This document shows, piece after piece, positions 16,814 through 25,144 of a DNA stretch of 64,000 nt. Each line of letters opens with the position of its first letter. Within the stretch, counting starts at the first letter, position 1. The translations under genes and the position numbers were made by a program. This DNA is from Arenibaculum pallidiluteum (lineage in GTDB: Bacteria > Pseudomonadota > Alphaproteobacteria > Azospirillales > Azospirillaceae): positions 1-64,000 of the forward strand of contig NZ_JAFIQU010000004.1 of assembly GCF_017355985.1 (NCBI RefSeq), given 5' to 3'. The notes beneath the pieces are model-generated. The model was not told the DNA's origin and did no database searches. It saw nothing but the letters and a program-made list of their open reading frames with translations.

Positions 16814-17701
16814 ATGTGGAGGTTTCGGTTCGGTAGCGCCGTGGCTGGCGCGTTCCTGATTTCGGCGCTCCTGGCGCCGGCTCAGGCCCAGACCGTCAAG
16901 GTCGGCAGCAAGAACTTCACCGAGCAGTTCATCCTGGCCGAGCTCTACTCGGCCGCGCTGGAGAACTCAGGTCTCAAGGTCGAGCGCAAGATCAATCTCG
17001 GCGGCACGCTGATCGCGCACCAGGCCATAACGACCGGGGAGATCGACCTCTATCCCGAATACACGGGCACGGCACTGGTCGCGGTGCTCAAGGGCGAGGT
17101 ATCCAGCGACGCGCAGAAGGTCTACGAGCAGGTAAAGGGCTTCTACGAGAAGGAGTACCGGATCACCTGGCTGAAGCCCGCGGGGATCAACAACGGCTAT
17201 GCCGTGATCGTGCGGCCGGACATCGCCGCCAAGTACCAGCTCAAGACCCTCAGCGACCTCGGCCGGAACGCTGGGGAGCTCGTCATCGGCGCCGGGCCCG
17301 AATTCGCGGACCGCAAGGACGGCCTGCCGGGTCTGAAGTCGGTCTACGGGGCCGAGTTCAAGGAGTTCCGCCAGTTCGCCAAGCTCGGCCTGCGCTACGA
17401 CGCGCTGTCGGCCAAGCAGATCGATGTCGCCAACGGCTTCGCCACGGATTGGCAGATCGCCGACCAGAAGGCGGTGGTCCTCGCCGACGACAGGAACCTC
17501 TTCCCGCCGTATTACGTGGCCCCGGTCATCCGCCAGGACGCTCTCGCCGCCAACCCGCAGATCGCGGGCGTTCTCGAGGCGGTCAACGCGGTGCTCGACA
17601 ACGAGACCATGCGCACCCTGAACGCGAAGGTGGAACAGGAGCGCGAGGAGCCCCGGGACGTAGCGCGCGCATTCTTGAAATCGAAAGGGCTGCTGAAGTA
17701 G
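16814..17701 (+). CDS. Glycine-betaine/quaternary-amine-type substrate-binding protein
   Basis: This 295-residue periplasmic binding protein is of the OsmX/ProX (OpuAC) family. A signal peptide (about 1-25, ending PAQAQ) precedes the mature start VKVGSKNFTEQFILAEL. The motifs GEIDLYPEYTGTALV and VANGFATDWQIAD are typical. OpuAC proteins bind trimethylammonium compounds in an aromatic cage; EgtU, an ergothioneine binder, belongs to the same broad group. AGAGAGGA precedes the ATG. It is followed by the lyase, two permeases and an ATPase, forming a full importer. Confidence 0.85.
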   Translation: MWRFRFGSAVAGAFLISALLAPAQAQTVKVGSKNFTEQFILAELYSAALENSGLKVERKINLGGTLIAHQAITTGEIDLYPEYTGTALVAVLKGEVSSDAQKVYEQVKGFYEKEYRITWLKPAGINNGYAVIVRPDIAAKYQLKTLSDLGRNAGELVIGAGPEFADRKDGLPGLKSVYGAEFKEFRQFAKLGLRYDALSAKQIDVANGFATDWQIADQKAVVLADDRNLFPPYYVAPVIRQDALAANPQIAGVLEAVNAVLDNETMRTLNAKVEQEREEPRDVARAFLKSKGLLK

Positions 17702-17710
17702 CCACCTGCG

Positions 17711-19261
17711 ATGTCGGAGACGCCGCACGAGAGAGCAGACGGAATGGTCGAGATCGGCCACTCGCCGCTCTCGCCCGTCCAGGTCGCCGCGATCGCGCGC
17801 GGCGGTGCCGCCGTCCGGATCGCCCAGGCAGCCTGGGACCGCATCGCCGCATCCCATGGCGCGATGCTGTCGCTGACCGGCAGCGGAGCCGCGATCTATG
17901 GGGTCAGCACCGGCCTGGGCGCCGCGGCGGACACGGCAGTGACGCCCGGCGATCCCGGCATGCAGCAACGCATCCCGCTCGCCCGTTCGGTCGGCGTTGG
18001 CCGCCGGGCAGGGGAGGACGAGGTGCGCGCGATCATGGCCGTCCGGCTGGCCCGCCTCGCGGCGGGATGCTCAGGCGCCTCGCCGGCCGCGGTCAGCGCG
18101 CTTGCCGACCTCCTGAACACGCGCGTGCATCCGATCGTCCCCATGACCGGATCGGTGGGCGAGGCGGACCTGGCGCCGCTCGCCCACATCGCATCGGTGC
18201 TTTTCGGCTTCGGCGAAGCCGAGCATGCCAGCGAGATCCTGGAAGGGGCCGTCGCCCTGCGCCGTGCCGGGCTGGCGCCGCTGGTGCCGGGCCCCAAGGA
18301 CGGCCTGGCTCTGGTCTCGTCCAACGCGGCCTCGGTCGGGCTCGCAGCGCTCGCGCTCGTCGACGCCCGCCGGACCCTGGCCGGGATGCTCGCCGCGGCA
18401 GCGCTGTCCTTCGAGGGCTATCGAGCCAACGTCTCGCCGCTGCTTGCCGTCGCCGTCGGCCTGCGCCCGGTCCCGGGCCAGCAGGCGGCAGCCAGTGCGC
18501 TGATGGCGGCCTTTCACGGCGGCGACCTGCCGAAGCCGGGGACGGCGCGGCGCCTCCAGGATCCGCTGAGCTTCCGGTGCGTCGCCCCGATCCACGGCGC
18601 CGCCCAGACGGCCCTGTCCGGCGCCTGGGACGCCGTCCTGCGCGAGCTCGCCTCGTCCGACGACAACCCCGCCATCCTGCCGGCGGAAGAGGGTGGGCGG
18701 GCGGTGCCCAACGCGAATTTCGACACCACCCATCTGGCGCTCGCCTTCGAGGGGCTGGGCCTCGCGCTCGGCCGCATCGCCGCGGCCAGCGGCGAACGGA
18801 TCATGAAGCTGATGTCCTCGGATTCGAGCGGGCTGCCGCGCTTTCTCAGTCCGATCCAGCAGGGCCGGAACGGGTTTGCGACGGTGCAGAAGACGGTTTC
18901 GGCACTTCTCGCCGAGATCCAGCATCGAGCAATGCCGATGCCGCTCTTCGTCATGCCCGTCGCGGACGGTGTCGAGGACTACGCGACGATGGCGCTCTCG
19001 AGCGTGGAGAAGACCGCCGCGATCGCCCGCCGGGTCCGGCTCCTTGCGGCCATCGAGCTCATGGTCGCCGCGCAGGCCCGCGATCTCCGTCCGGGCTCGA
19101 CGCTCGGGCTGGGCACGGGCCGCGTCCACGACGCCGTGCGCTCCGCCGTGGAGCCGCTGCACGAGGACCGGCCAGCGGCGCCGGACATCGCCGCGCTCGA
19201 CTCACTCGTCGCAAGTGGCGCCTTCGACGATGCCTTCGCCGCGGACGGGAATCCGGCCTGA
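17711..19261 (+). CDS. HAL-family lyase lacking the MIO triad (ergothionase-like)
   Basis: This 516-residue protein belongs to the histidine/phenylalanine ammonia-lyase superfamily. It keeps YGVSTGLG with the catalytic-loop tyrosine, and NFDTTHLALAFEGLGLALGR. Where normal enzymes have GSVGASGDLAPLAH, this one reads GSVGEADLAPLAH. The Ala-Ser-Gly that cyclises to the MIO prosthetic group is therefore absent and one residue is deleted. Ergothionase, which releases trimethylamine from ergothioneine, is an MIO-independent member of this superfamily. The flanking quaternary-amine importer fits such a substrate. Ergothioneine, hercynine or another betaine are candidates; a degenerate non-lyase is the alternative. 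Its stop overlaps the next start (TGATG). Confidence 0.72.
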   Translation: MSETPHERADGMVEIGHSPLSPVQVAAIARGGAAVRIAQAAWDRIAASHGAMLSLTGSGAAIYGVSTGLGAAADTAVTPGDPGMQQRIPLARSVGVGRRAGEDEVRAIMAVRLARLAAGCSGASPAAVSALADLLNTRVHPIVPMTGSVGEADLAPLAHIASVLFGFGEAEHASEILEGAVALRRAGLAPLVPGPKDGLALVSSNAASVGLAALALVDARRTLAGMLAAAALSFEGYRANVSPLLAVAVGLRPVPGQQAAASALMAAFHGGDLPKPGTARRLQDPLSFRCVAPIHGAAQTALSGAWDAVLRELASSDDNPAILPAEEGGRAVPNANFDTTHLALAFEGLGLALGRIAAASGERIMKLMSSDSSGLPRFLSPIQQGRNGFATVQKTVSALLAEIQHRAMPMPLFVMPVADGVEDYATMALSSVEKTAAIARRVRLLAAIELMVAAQARDLRPGSTLGLGTGRVHDAVRSAVEPLHEDRPAAPDIAALDSLVASGAFDDAFAADGNPA

Positions 19262-19884
19262 TGCGCTGGACGCCCACCCACATCCCCGACATCCTGGAGG
19301 CGCTGGGCCAGCATCTGCTGCTGGTCGGGCTTTCTGTCGGCATCGCCTTCGCGATCGCGCTGGTGCTGGGGATATGGAGCGCACGGCGTCCGGCCGTCTA
19401 CGCGGCCGTGCTCGCCGTGACCGGAGCGATCTTCGTCATCCCGAGCCTGGCCCTCTTCGCGCTGATGATCCCGTTCATGGGACTGGGCACGAAGCCGGCG
19501 GTCGCTGGTCTGGTGGCCTATTGCCTCCTGATCCTCGTGCGCAATGTCGCGACCGGGATGCGCGCGGTCCCGGCGGACGTCCTCGATGCGGCGCTCGGCA
19601 TGGGCTATGGCCGGTGGGGCCTGCTCTGGCGGATCGAGCTCCCATTGGCGCTCCCGCACATCGTCGCGGGCATCCGCCTTGCCACCGTTACGGTGATCGG
19701 CATCGCCACCGTCGCGGCCTACATCAACGCCGGCGGTCTGGGCGCCATCATCTTCGCGGGCATCGACCAGCGCTATCCCGAGAAGATCATCGTCGGCGGG
19801 CTTCTGACCTCACTCCTTGCGATCGGGGCCGATTTCGTCCTGACCCGGGTCGAACGCCGGCTGCGCGCCGACCGTTCCGCGTGA
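19261..19884 (+). CDS. Quaternary-amine-type ABC permease 1
   Basis: This 207-residue inner-membrane permease of the OpuCB/ProW type has about five hydrophobic segments. The permease signature region is in DAALGMGYGRWGLLWRIELP (EAA-like loop), followed by AYINAGGLGAIIFAGID. The ATG overlaps the lyase stop, so the lyase and importer are translationally coupled. It should pair with the second permease 10 bases downstream. Confidence 0.85.
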   Translation: MRWTPTHIPDILEALGQHLLLVGLSVGIAFAIALVLGIWSARRPAVYAAVLAVTGAIFVIPSLALFALMIPFMGLGTKPAVAGLVAYCLLILVRNVATGMRAVPADVLDAALGMGYGRWGLLWRIELPLALPHIVAGIRLATVTVIGIATVAAYINAGGLGAIIFAGIDQRYPEKIIVGGLLTSLLAIGADFVLTRVERRLRADRSA

Positions 19885-19894
19885 GGAGTTCGCC

Positions 19895-20539
19895 GTGCTG
19901 ATCGAAGCGCTGCAGTGGATCCCCGCGAACTGGCCGACCGTCTGGACGGCCCTGCAGCAGCACCTGCTCATGAGCGCCGTCGCGCTTGGAATCGCCCTCG
20001 TGGCCGGCATACCACTCGGCATCGTCGTGACCCGGAGCCCCCGCGCCGCCGCGCTTGCCATCGGAGCCGTGAACGCGCTCCGGACGATCCCGAGCATCGC
20101 GATCCTGGCAGCCGCCCTGCCGATCCTCGGCATCGGCTTCGCCCCGTCCGTCGCGGCGCTCGTGGTCCTGGCGATGCCGCCGATCCTGCTCAACACCTAT
20201 GTCGGCCTGAGCGAGGTCGACCCCGAGGTGGTGGATGCCGCGACCGGCATGGGAATGACAGCGCGCCAGACGATGTGGCGGATCCAGATCCCGCTCGCCG
20301 CACCGGCGATCTTCGCCGGGGCGCGGACCGCGGCGATCCAGGTGATATCCGGCGCGACGCTCGCCAGCTTCATCGGCGGCGGGGGGCTCGGCGACTTCGT
20401 CACCGCAGGGATCGCCATCATGGACATGCGCCGCGTGCTCGCGGGCGCCATCCCCATCGCGCTCCTCGCCCTGGGCGTCGAGGTCGGGCTGGCGCTGACA
20501 GAGCGGTGGATTTTCGGAAAGCCCAGGCGGATGCCATGA
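19895..20539 (+). CDS. Quaternary-amine-type ABC permease 2
   Basis: This 214-residue permease is homologous to the preceding one, with TIPSIAILAAALPILGIG, an EAA-like loop DAATGMGMTARQTMWRIQIP and ATLASFIGGGGLGDFV. It begins with GTG preceded by GAGGAG. Two different permeases plus one ATPase and an OpuAC binding protein match the OpuC/YehWXYZ layout of betaine importers. Confidence 0.84.
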   Translation: MLIEALQWIPANWPTVWTALQQHLLMSAVALGIALVAGIPLGIVVTRSPRAAALAIGAVNALRTIPSIAILAAALPILGIGFAPSVAALVVLAMPPILLNTYVGLSEVDPEVVDAATGMGMTARQTMWRIQIPLAAPAIFAGARTAAIQVISGATLASFIGGGGLGDFVTAGIAIMDMRRVLAGAIPIALLALGVEVGLALTERWIFGKPRRMP

Positions 20540-20552
20540 CGCGGCGGTTGCC

Positions 20553-21527
20553 ATGACGATGATCCTTCTCGATGCCGTCACCAAGCGCTTCTCCCCAGCG
20601 CTGGCGCCGGCCGTGGACGAGCTCAGCCTCGTGATGGGCGAGGGCACGACCACCGCGCTGATCGGCCCGTCGGGCTGCGGCAAGACGACCACGATGCGGA
20701 TGATCAACCGGCTGATCGAGCCGACCTCCGGCCGGATCGTGATCGCGGGCGAGGACGTCACCCGCAGCGATCCCGTCACCCTGCGGCGGCGGATCGGGTA
20801 CGTGATCCAGCAGGTCGGCTTGTTCCCGCACCTGACCATCGCCGAGAACGTCGCGACGGTGCCTCAGCTCCTCGGCTGGCCGGAGACGCGGATCCGCGCC
20901 CGGGTCGACGAGCTGCTGGCCCTCGTGGGGCTCGACCCCGCGACGGTGCGGGCGCGCTACCCGCGGCAGCTCTCCGGAGGCCAGCGTCAGCGCGTCGGCG
21001 TGGCACGCGCGCTGGCTGCGGATCCGCCCGTCATGCTGATGGACGAACCCTTCGGGGCCATCGATCCGATCGCGCGCGGTCGCCTGCAGGACGAGTTCAA
21101 GGAGATCCTGCGTCGCGTGCGCAAGACGGTGGTGATCGTCACCCACGATCTCGACGAGGCCGTGAAGATGGGCGACTTCGTCGCCATCATGAAGGACGGC
21201 CGCCTGGTCCAGCACGACACGCCCGATGCGATCCTGGCCCGGCCGGCGGGTGACTTCGTCCGCTCCTTCGTGGGGCAGGACAGGGCGTTGCGCCGCCTCG
21301 GCCTGCGCCGGGTCGATGACGTGATGACGCCGCCGACGGGCAGCAGGGGCCCCTCCGTTCCCCGCGGCACGAACCTTCGCGATGCGTTGTCAGTGGTCCT
21401 CGCCGAAAGCGCGCCGGTCCTGATCGTGGTCGCGGCGGACGGCACGCCGGTCGGCGAGATCAACCGCGACGCCTTCTTCGAAGGGCGGTCTGCAGAGGAG
21501 CCCGGCGGGAGCGGGATGCGCGGCTGA
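20553..21527 (+). CDS. Quaternary-amine-type ABC transporter ATPase
   Basis: This 324-residue ATPase of the ProV/OpuCA group has Walker A GPSGCGKTTT, Q-loop YVIQQVGLFPHLT, signature LSGGQRQRVGVARA, Walker B VMLMDEPFGAID and switch histidine IVTHDLDEAVKMGD. The C-terminal ~80 residues form a short CBS-like region, as in ProV-type ATPases, which can sense ionic strength or nucleotide; here only one weak repeat is visible. Its stop overlaps the next ATG (TGATG). It powers uptake with the two permeases and binding protein upstream. Confidence 0.88.
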   Translation: MTMILLDAVTKRFSPALAPAVDELSLVMGEGTTTALIGPSGCGKTTTMRMINRLIEPTSGRIVIAGEDVTRSDPVTLRRRIGYVIQQVGLFPHLTIAENVATVPQLLGWPETRIRARVDELLALVGLDPATVRARYPRQLSGGQRQRVGVARALAADPPVMLMDEPFGAIDPIARGRLQDEFKEILRRVRKTVVIVTHDLDEAVKMGDFVAIMKDGRLVQHDTPDAILARPAGDFVRSFVGQDRALRRLGLRRVDDVMTPPTGSRGPSVPRGTNLRDALSVVLAESAPVLIVVAADGTPVGEINRDAFFEGRSAEEPGGSGMRG

Positions 21528-22336
21528 TGCTGATTGCGAACGCGAGAATGTACGCGGTTGCCCCCGAGGCGGCGGCCGCCTGGAAGGACCTCTTCGCTTG
21601 GCTGTCCGAGCGCGCGGGCGTCCCGCTCACGGTGATCGAACACGCCTTTCCCGCGCCGCTTTCCGAGCTTTGGGCACGACCCGATCTCGCCTGCGCGTTC
21701 ATGTGCGGGCTGCCATACCTGCGCGCGCGCGATCGCCCCAAGCCGGTCGCCGCGCCAATACCGGCGGCCGGGCGCAATGGGGGCCGTCCGGTCTACGTGA
21801 CGGATCTCGTCGTGCAGGCGGCGTCCCCATTCCGGACCCTCGAGGACACCTTCGGCGGACGGCTCGGCTACACGGTGGAGGACTCGCACTCCGGCTACAA
21901 CGCGCTGCGCCATCACCTCCTGCCGTTCCGGCAGGCGAGGGCGAGCGCGCTGTACCGGGACAGCGTCGGCCCGCTCCATACGCCGCGCAACGTGATCCGC
22001 GCGCTGCTCGCGGGAGAGATCGACATAGGTCCCGCCGACGGCTACGCCCTCGACCTGATGCGACGCCATGATCCCACGCTGGACGAGCGCATCCGGATCG
22101 TGGCCACCACGGATCCTGCCCCGATCCCGTTCCTGGTGGCAGGTCCCGGCTGTCCCGACGAGACGGTCGCGCAGCTCCGGGCGGCGCTGCTGGGCTTCGC
22201 CGAGGCGCCCGAATGCGCCGATATCGCGGCGAGGCTGTGCCTCGCCGGATTTGCTCCGGTGCACCTGCCCGACTATGCCCTCATCGCCGCATGGGAGTCC
22301 GAGGCGCAGGCCCAGGGCTACGACCGGCCGGCGTGA
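21527..22336 (+). CDS. PhnD-like binding-protein fold without a signal peptide
   Basis: This 269-residue protein resembles the PhnD/TauA-like periplasmic binding proteins: a hinge segment FGGRLGYTVEDSHSGYNALR and a second lobe DIGPADGYALDLMRRHDP. It begins MLIANARMYAVAPEAAAAW with no hydrophobic signal sequence, so it should stay in the cytoplasm unless a start is missed. It is the last gene of the operon and its ATG overlaps the ATPase stop. It might be a cytoplasmic ligand sensor, a carrier for a pathway intermediate, or an enzyme of this fold. Function not recognised beyond the fold. Confidence 0.7.
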   Translation: MLIANARMYAVAPEAAAAWKDLFAWLSERAGVPLTVIEHAFPAPLSELWARPDLACAFMCGLPYLRARDRPKPVAAPIPAAGRNGGRPVYVTDLVVQAASPFRTLEDTFGGRLGYTVEDSHSGYNALRHHLLPFRQARASALYRDSVGPLHTPRNVIRALLAGEIDIGPADGYALDLMRRHDPTLDERIRIVATTDPAPIPFLVAGPGCPDETVAQLRAALLGFAEAPECADIAARLCLAGFAPVHLPDYALIAAWESEAQAQGYDRPA

Positions 22337-22363
22337 CGAACCCGCGGGCGACCTGCGCGTGCC

Positions 22364-23131
22364 CTAGACGCCTTCGCCGTGCTGCCCTTGCTGGGTCAGG
22401 GTCGCGACGAAGCGCCTGGTGCGCTCACGCGCGGGACGGGCGAACAGCTCGCGGGAGGGACCGGTCTCCACGACCTGCCCGTCCTCCAGGAACACGGCCT
22501 CGTGCGCGATCGTGGCGGCGAGGCGCAGGTCATGCGTGGCCATGACCATGGTGGTGCCCTCCTCGGCCAGCTTGCCGAGCACCTCCACGACCTCGCCGGA
22601 CAGCTCCGGATCAAGGGCGGAGGTGGGCTCGTCGCACAGCAGCACGCGCGGCGACGGCGCGAGCGCCCGCGCGATGGCGACGCGCTGCTGCTGCCCGCCC
22701 GACAGCGTCGCCGGCCAGGCATCGGCCTTATGGTCCATGCCGACCTTGCGGAGCAGGGACACGGCGCGCTCCCGCGCCCTCTCCGCCGGCCATTTCTGGA
22801 CCGTGATCAGCCCCTCCATCACGTTCTCGATGGCGGTGCGGTGGGGAAAGAGCTGGAAGTTCTGAAAAACCATGCCGGTCTGGCCACGCAGCCTCTGGAT
22901 GTCCTTCCAGCCGGGCCTGACGCCGGGCTGGAAGGACATCTCCTCCTCGCCGATGCGCAGCGTGCCGGAGTTCGGGATCTCCAGGAGGTTGATGCAGCGC
23001 AGGAGCGTGCTCTTCCCGCCGCCCGACGGACCGATCAGTGCGGTGACGCACCCCTCCGCCACGGTCAGCGACACGCCCTTCAGGACCGGCACGTCGCCGA
23101 AGCGCTTCTCGATATTCGACAGTCCGATCAC
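22364..23131 (-). CDS. tcyN: Cystine/polar amino-acid ABC transporter ATPase
   Basis: This 255-residue ATPase is of the GlnQ/TcyN class, with Walker A GPSGGGKSTLL, Q-loop MVFQNFQLFPHRTA, signature LSGGQQQRVAIARAL, Walker B VLLCDEPTSALDPEL and switch histidine MATHDLR. GTG at 23131 was taken as start because GGAGG lies seven bases upstream, and its GTGA overlaps the permease stop. It is the last gene of the leftward binding protein-permease-ATPase operon. Assignment to cystine rests mainly on the binding protein. Confidence 0.84.
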   Translation of the reverse strand: MIGLSNIEKRFGDVPVLKGVSLTVAEGCVTALIGPSGGGKSTLLRCINLLEIPNSGTLRIGEEEMSFQPGVRPGWKDIQRLRGQTGMVFQNFQLFPHRTAIENVMEGLITVQKWPAERARERAVSLLRKVGMDHKADAWPATLSGGQQQRVAIARALAPSPRVLLCDEPTSALDPELSGEVVEVLGKLAEEGTTMVMATHDLRLAATIAHEAVFLEDGQVVETGPSRELFARPARERTRRFVATLTQQGQHGEGV

Positions 23132-23808
23132 GACCTGGCCTCCAGAAATCCGCCGTACCGCGCCAGCCGCCGTTCCAGCCGGACCTGCATCGCGGAGAGA
23201 ACCGAGCTCAGCACCAGGTAGATCAGCGCCACTTCGACATAGAGGATGAGCGGCTCGTAGGTCGTCGCCACGATGCGCTGAGCCGCCTGGAACAGCTCGG
23301 GCACCGTGATGGCGGCCGCCAGCGACGTGTCCTTGACGAGCGAGATGAAGCTGTTGGACAGCGGCGGCACCGCGACGCGCAGGGCCTGCGGAAGGACGGT
23401 GCGCCGCATCGCCTGCGTCCAGCTCATTCCGATGGAGTAGGCGGCTTCCCACTGGCCCTTCGGAACGGAGCCGATCGCGGCGCGGATGATCTCAGACGTG
23501 TAAGCGCCGACGCTCAGCGTGAAGCCGATCAGCGCCGCCGGGAAGGCATCCAGCACGATGCCGGCGCTCGGCAGGCCGTAGAAGATCAGGAAGAGCTGCA
23601 CCAGCAGCGGCGTGCCGCGAATGATCCAGACATAGAAGCGGACGATGGCGGCCAACGGCGGCGGCCCGAAAAGCCGGATCACAGCGGTCATCAGCCCCAC
23701 GACGAGACCGAGCGCGAAGGAGGCCAGCGTCAGCGGCACGGTGAAGGCCAGTGCCGCCCACAGCAACGACGGCAGCGAATCCGCCATCAGGGTCAGCCAG
23801 TGCAGCAC
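23128..23808 (-). CDS. tcyL: Cystine/polar amino-acid ABC permease
   Basis: This 226-residue HisM/TcyL-type permease has about five membrane segments. The motifs VRFYVWIIRGTPLLVQLFLI and the EAA loop in EAAYSIGMSWTQAMRRTVLP are typical, followed by NSFISLVKDTSLAAAI. It starts with GTG at 23808; an ATG at 23787 is a weaker alternative. It is separated from the binding-protein gene by a 195-base repeat-like spacer with a strong hairpin, and overlaps the ATPase gene by four bases. Confidence 0.84.
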   Translation of the reverse strand: MLHWLTLMADSLPSLLWAALAFTVPLTLASFALGLVVGLMTAVIRLFGPPPLAAIVRFYVWIIRGTPLLVQLFLIFYGLPSAGIVLDAFPAALIGFTLSVGAYTSEIIRAAIGSVPKGQWEAAYSIGMSWTQAMRRTVLPQALRVAVPPLSNSFISLVKDTSLAAAITVPELFQAAQRIVATTYEPLILYVEVALIYLVLSSVLSAMQVRLERRLARYGGFLEARS

Positions 23809-24003
23809 GGCGATGGGGCCTTTCGCGTTTCGGGGGGCGGAATGTGGGCGGGCACGCCCGTCCCACTGGAGGGGAACAGAAGAACATGCGCAGCTCGGAC
23901 CGGGCGAGGCGTCTGGCGAGAAAGACGCACTTCGTCACTGCCACCCTCGCCCGGCGTCATTGGCTCCCTCTCCAGCGGAGAGGGAGCAGGTCGCAAGCCG
24001 CTC
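23809..24003. repeat. Repeat-like spacer inside the cystine transporter operon
   Basis: The 195 bases between the binding protein and permease hold no credible gene. They include GC-rich inverted segments, one a perfect 11-bp hairpin at 23963-23987. The sequence style (CTCCCTCTCC...GGAGAGGGAG with flanking CACCCTCGCCC) resembles dispersed intergenic repeats common in high-GC proteobacteria. Copy number cannot be judged from one window. Confidence 0.4.
23963..23987. terminator. Perfect hairpin after the cystine binding-protein gene
   Basis: GCTCCCTCTCC-AGC-GGAGAGGGAGC forms an 11-bp perfect stem with a three-base loop, starting 17 bases after the leftward binding-protein stop. No T-run follows. 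It could slow exonucleases or partly terminate transcription, giving more binding protein than permease, a common pattern in importer operons. Confidence 0.5.
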
Positions 24004-24777
24004 CTACTTCGAGACGTCCGCGCCGAAATACTTCAGGGAGATCTTGCTATAGGTGCCATCGCCCTTGATGGCCTCCAGCGCCTGGTTGATGGCGGCCACC
24101 AGCGCCGTCTCGCCCTTGCGGACGATGATGCCGGAATGGCTTGCCTTGTCCTCGGTCGCCACGACCTTCACGTTGGCGTTGGGCTTCTGCTTCTTGAAGT
24201 CGAGGAAGGTCAGGCTGTCGTTGAGCGTCGCGTCGGCCCGGCCGTTGAGGACGAGCTGGATCGATTGGTCGAAACCGTCGGTCCCGACGAGCTGCGCGCC
24301 CGAGGCCTCGGCGAGCTTGCCGAAATTGCTGGTCAGGCTCTGAGCCGACTTCTTGCCCTTCAGGTCGGCGAAGCTCTTGATGCTCTCGTTGTCGCCGCGG
24401 ACGATCAGCACGGCGCGGCTGGCGATGTAGGGCTCGGAGAAGTCGTACTTCGCCTTGCGCGCCTCGGTGATGCCGACCTGGTTGATCACGGCGTCGTAGC
24501 GCCGGGCATCGAGACCGGCGATCAGGCCGTCCCACTTGCCCTCCAGGAACTCCGCCTTCACGCCCATGCGCTTGGCGACCTCGCGCCCAAGCTCGACATC
24601 GAAGCCGACGAGTGCACCGGAGGTGTCGTGATAGGTGAAGGGGGCATAGGTGCCCTCGGTCCCGATCTTCAGCACGCCTTCCGATTTGATGCGCTCAAGA
24701 TCCGATTGGGCGTGGGCCGCGGACAGGGCCGCCACCTGCAGCAAGCCCGCGATGAGCAGCGATTTCAGGCGTTTCAT
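24004..24777 (-). CDS. tcyJ: Cystine-type periplasmic binding protein
   Basis: This 257-residue family-3 solute-binding protein has a signal peptide (1-23, ending SAAHAQ). It matches the FliY/TcyJ pattern in several places: GTEGTYAPFTYHD, KWDGLIAGLDARRYDAVINQ, KAKYDFSEPYIASRA and the C-terminal KYFGADVSK. These resemble the E. coli cystine-binding protein closely, so L-cystine or a related sulfur amino acid is the likely ligand. It is the first gene of the leftward operon, divergent from an AraC-type regulator across 367 bases. Confidence 0.82.
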   Translation of the reverse strand: MKRLKSLLIAGLLQVAALSAAHAQSDLERIKSEGVLKIGTEGTYAPFTYHDTSGALVGFDVELGREVAKRMGVKAEFLEGKWDGLIAGLDARRYDAVINQVGITEARKAKYDFSEPYIASRAVLIVRGDNESIKSFADLKGKKSAQSLTSNFGKLAEASGAQLVGTDGFDQSIQLVLNGRADATLNDSLTFLDFKKQKPNANVKVVATEDKASHSGIIVRKGETALVAAINQALEAIKGDGTYSKISLKYFGADVSK

Positions 24778-25144
24778 ACTGATGCCCCGTGTTTGTGGAA
24801 GAGGGATGCCGTAAATGCCGCCTCTGCGATGCGCAGCCGCGGTACCAGCGGTTTCGGGGCACGCTACTTAGAAGCACAGTTCCAGGCAAGAGAGCTGCCT
24901 CTGCATTTACCGCTTATCAGAAGCGCTTTTCGCGATATTCCACGTAAACGCGATGTGCAAGCCGTCGGATCTGGACTCCGAAGCTTCACATGGAGGGCCG
25001 GAGTGGGGCGGGGCCCGCCCGCATCCCTCGGGCTCCGATCGCGCCGCATTGATCGGATCGGCACAAAGATTGAGCGTCAGAGGCGCGACCGCCGGCGCTT
25101 TTGCTGACAGATTGGGTCATCGCCCACCCGAGCCCGAGGCAGGC
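24778..25144. other. Divergent control region between tcyJ and the AraC-type gene
   Basis: These 367 bases hold the promoters of both divergent genes. No start before 25145 gives a convincing protein, although an open frame from 24953 is in frame with the regulator. The AT-richest stretch (about 24860-24950) is the likely promoter zone. No clear operator was identified. Confidence 0.4.

Noticed and set aside
17711-19261. Ordinary histidine ammonia-lyase (HutH)
   Set aside because: The MIO-forming Ala-Ser-Gly is missing and no hut genes are adjacent.
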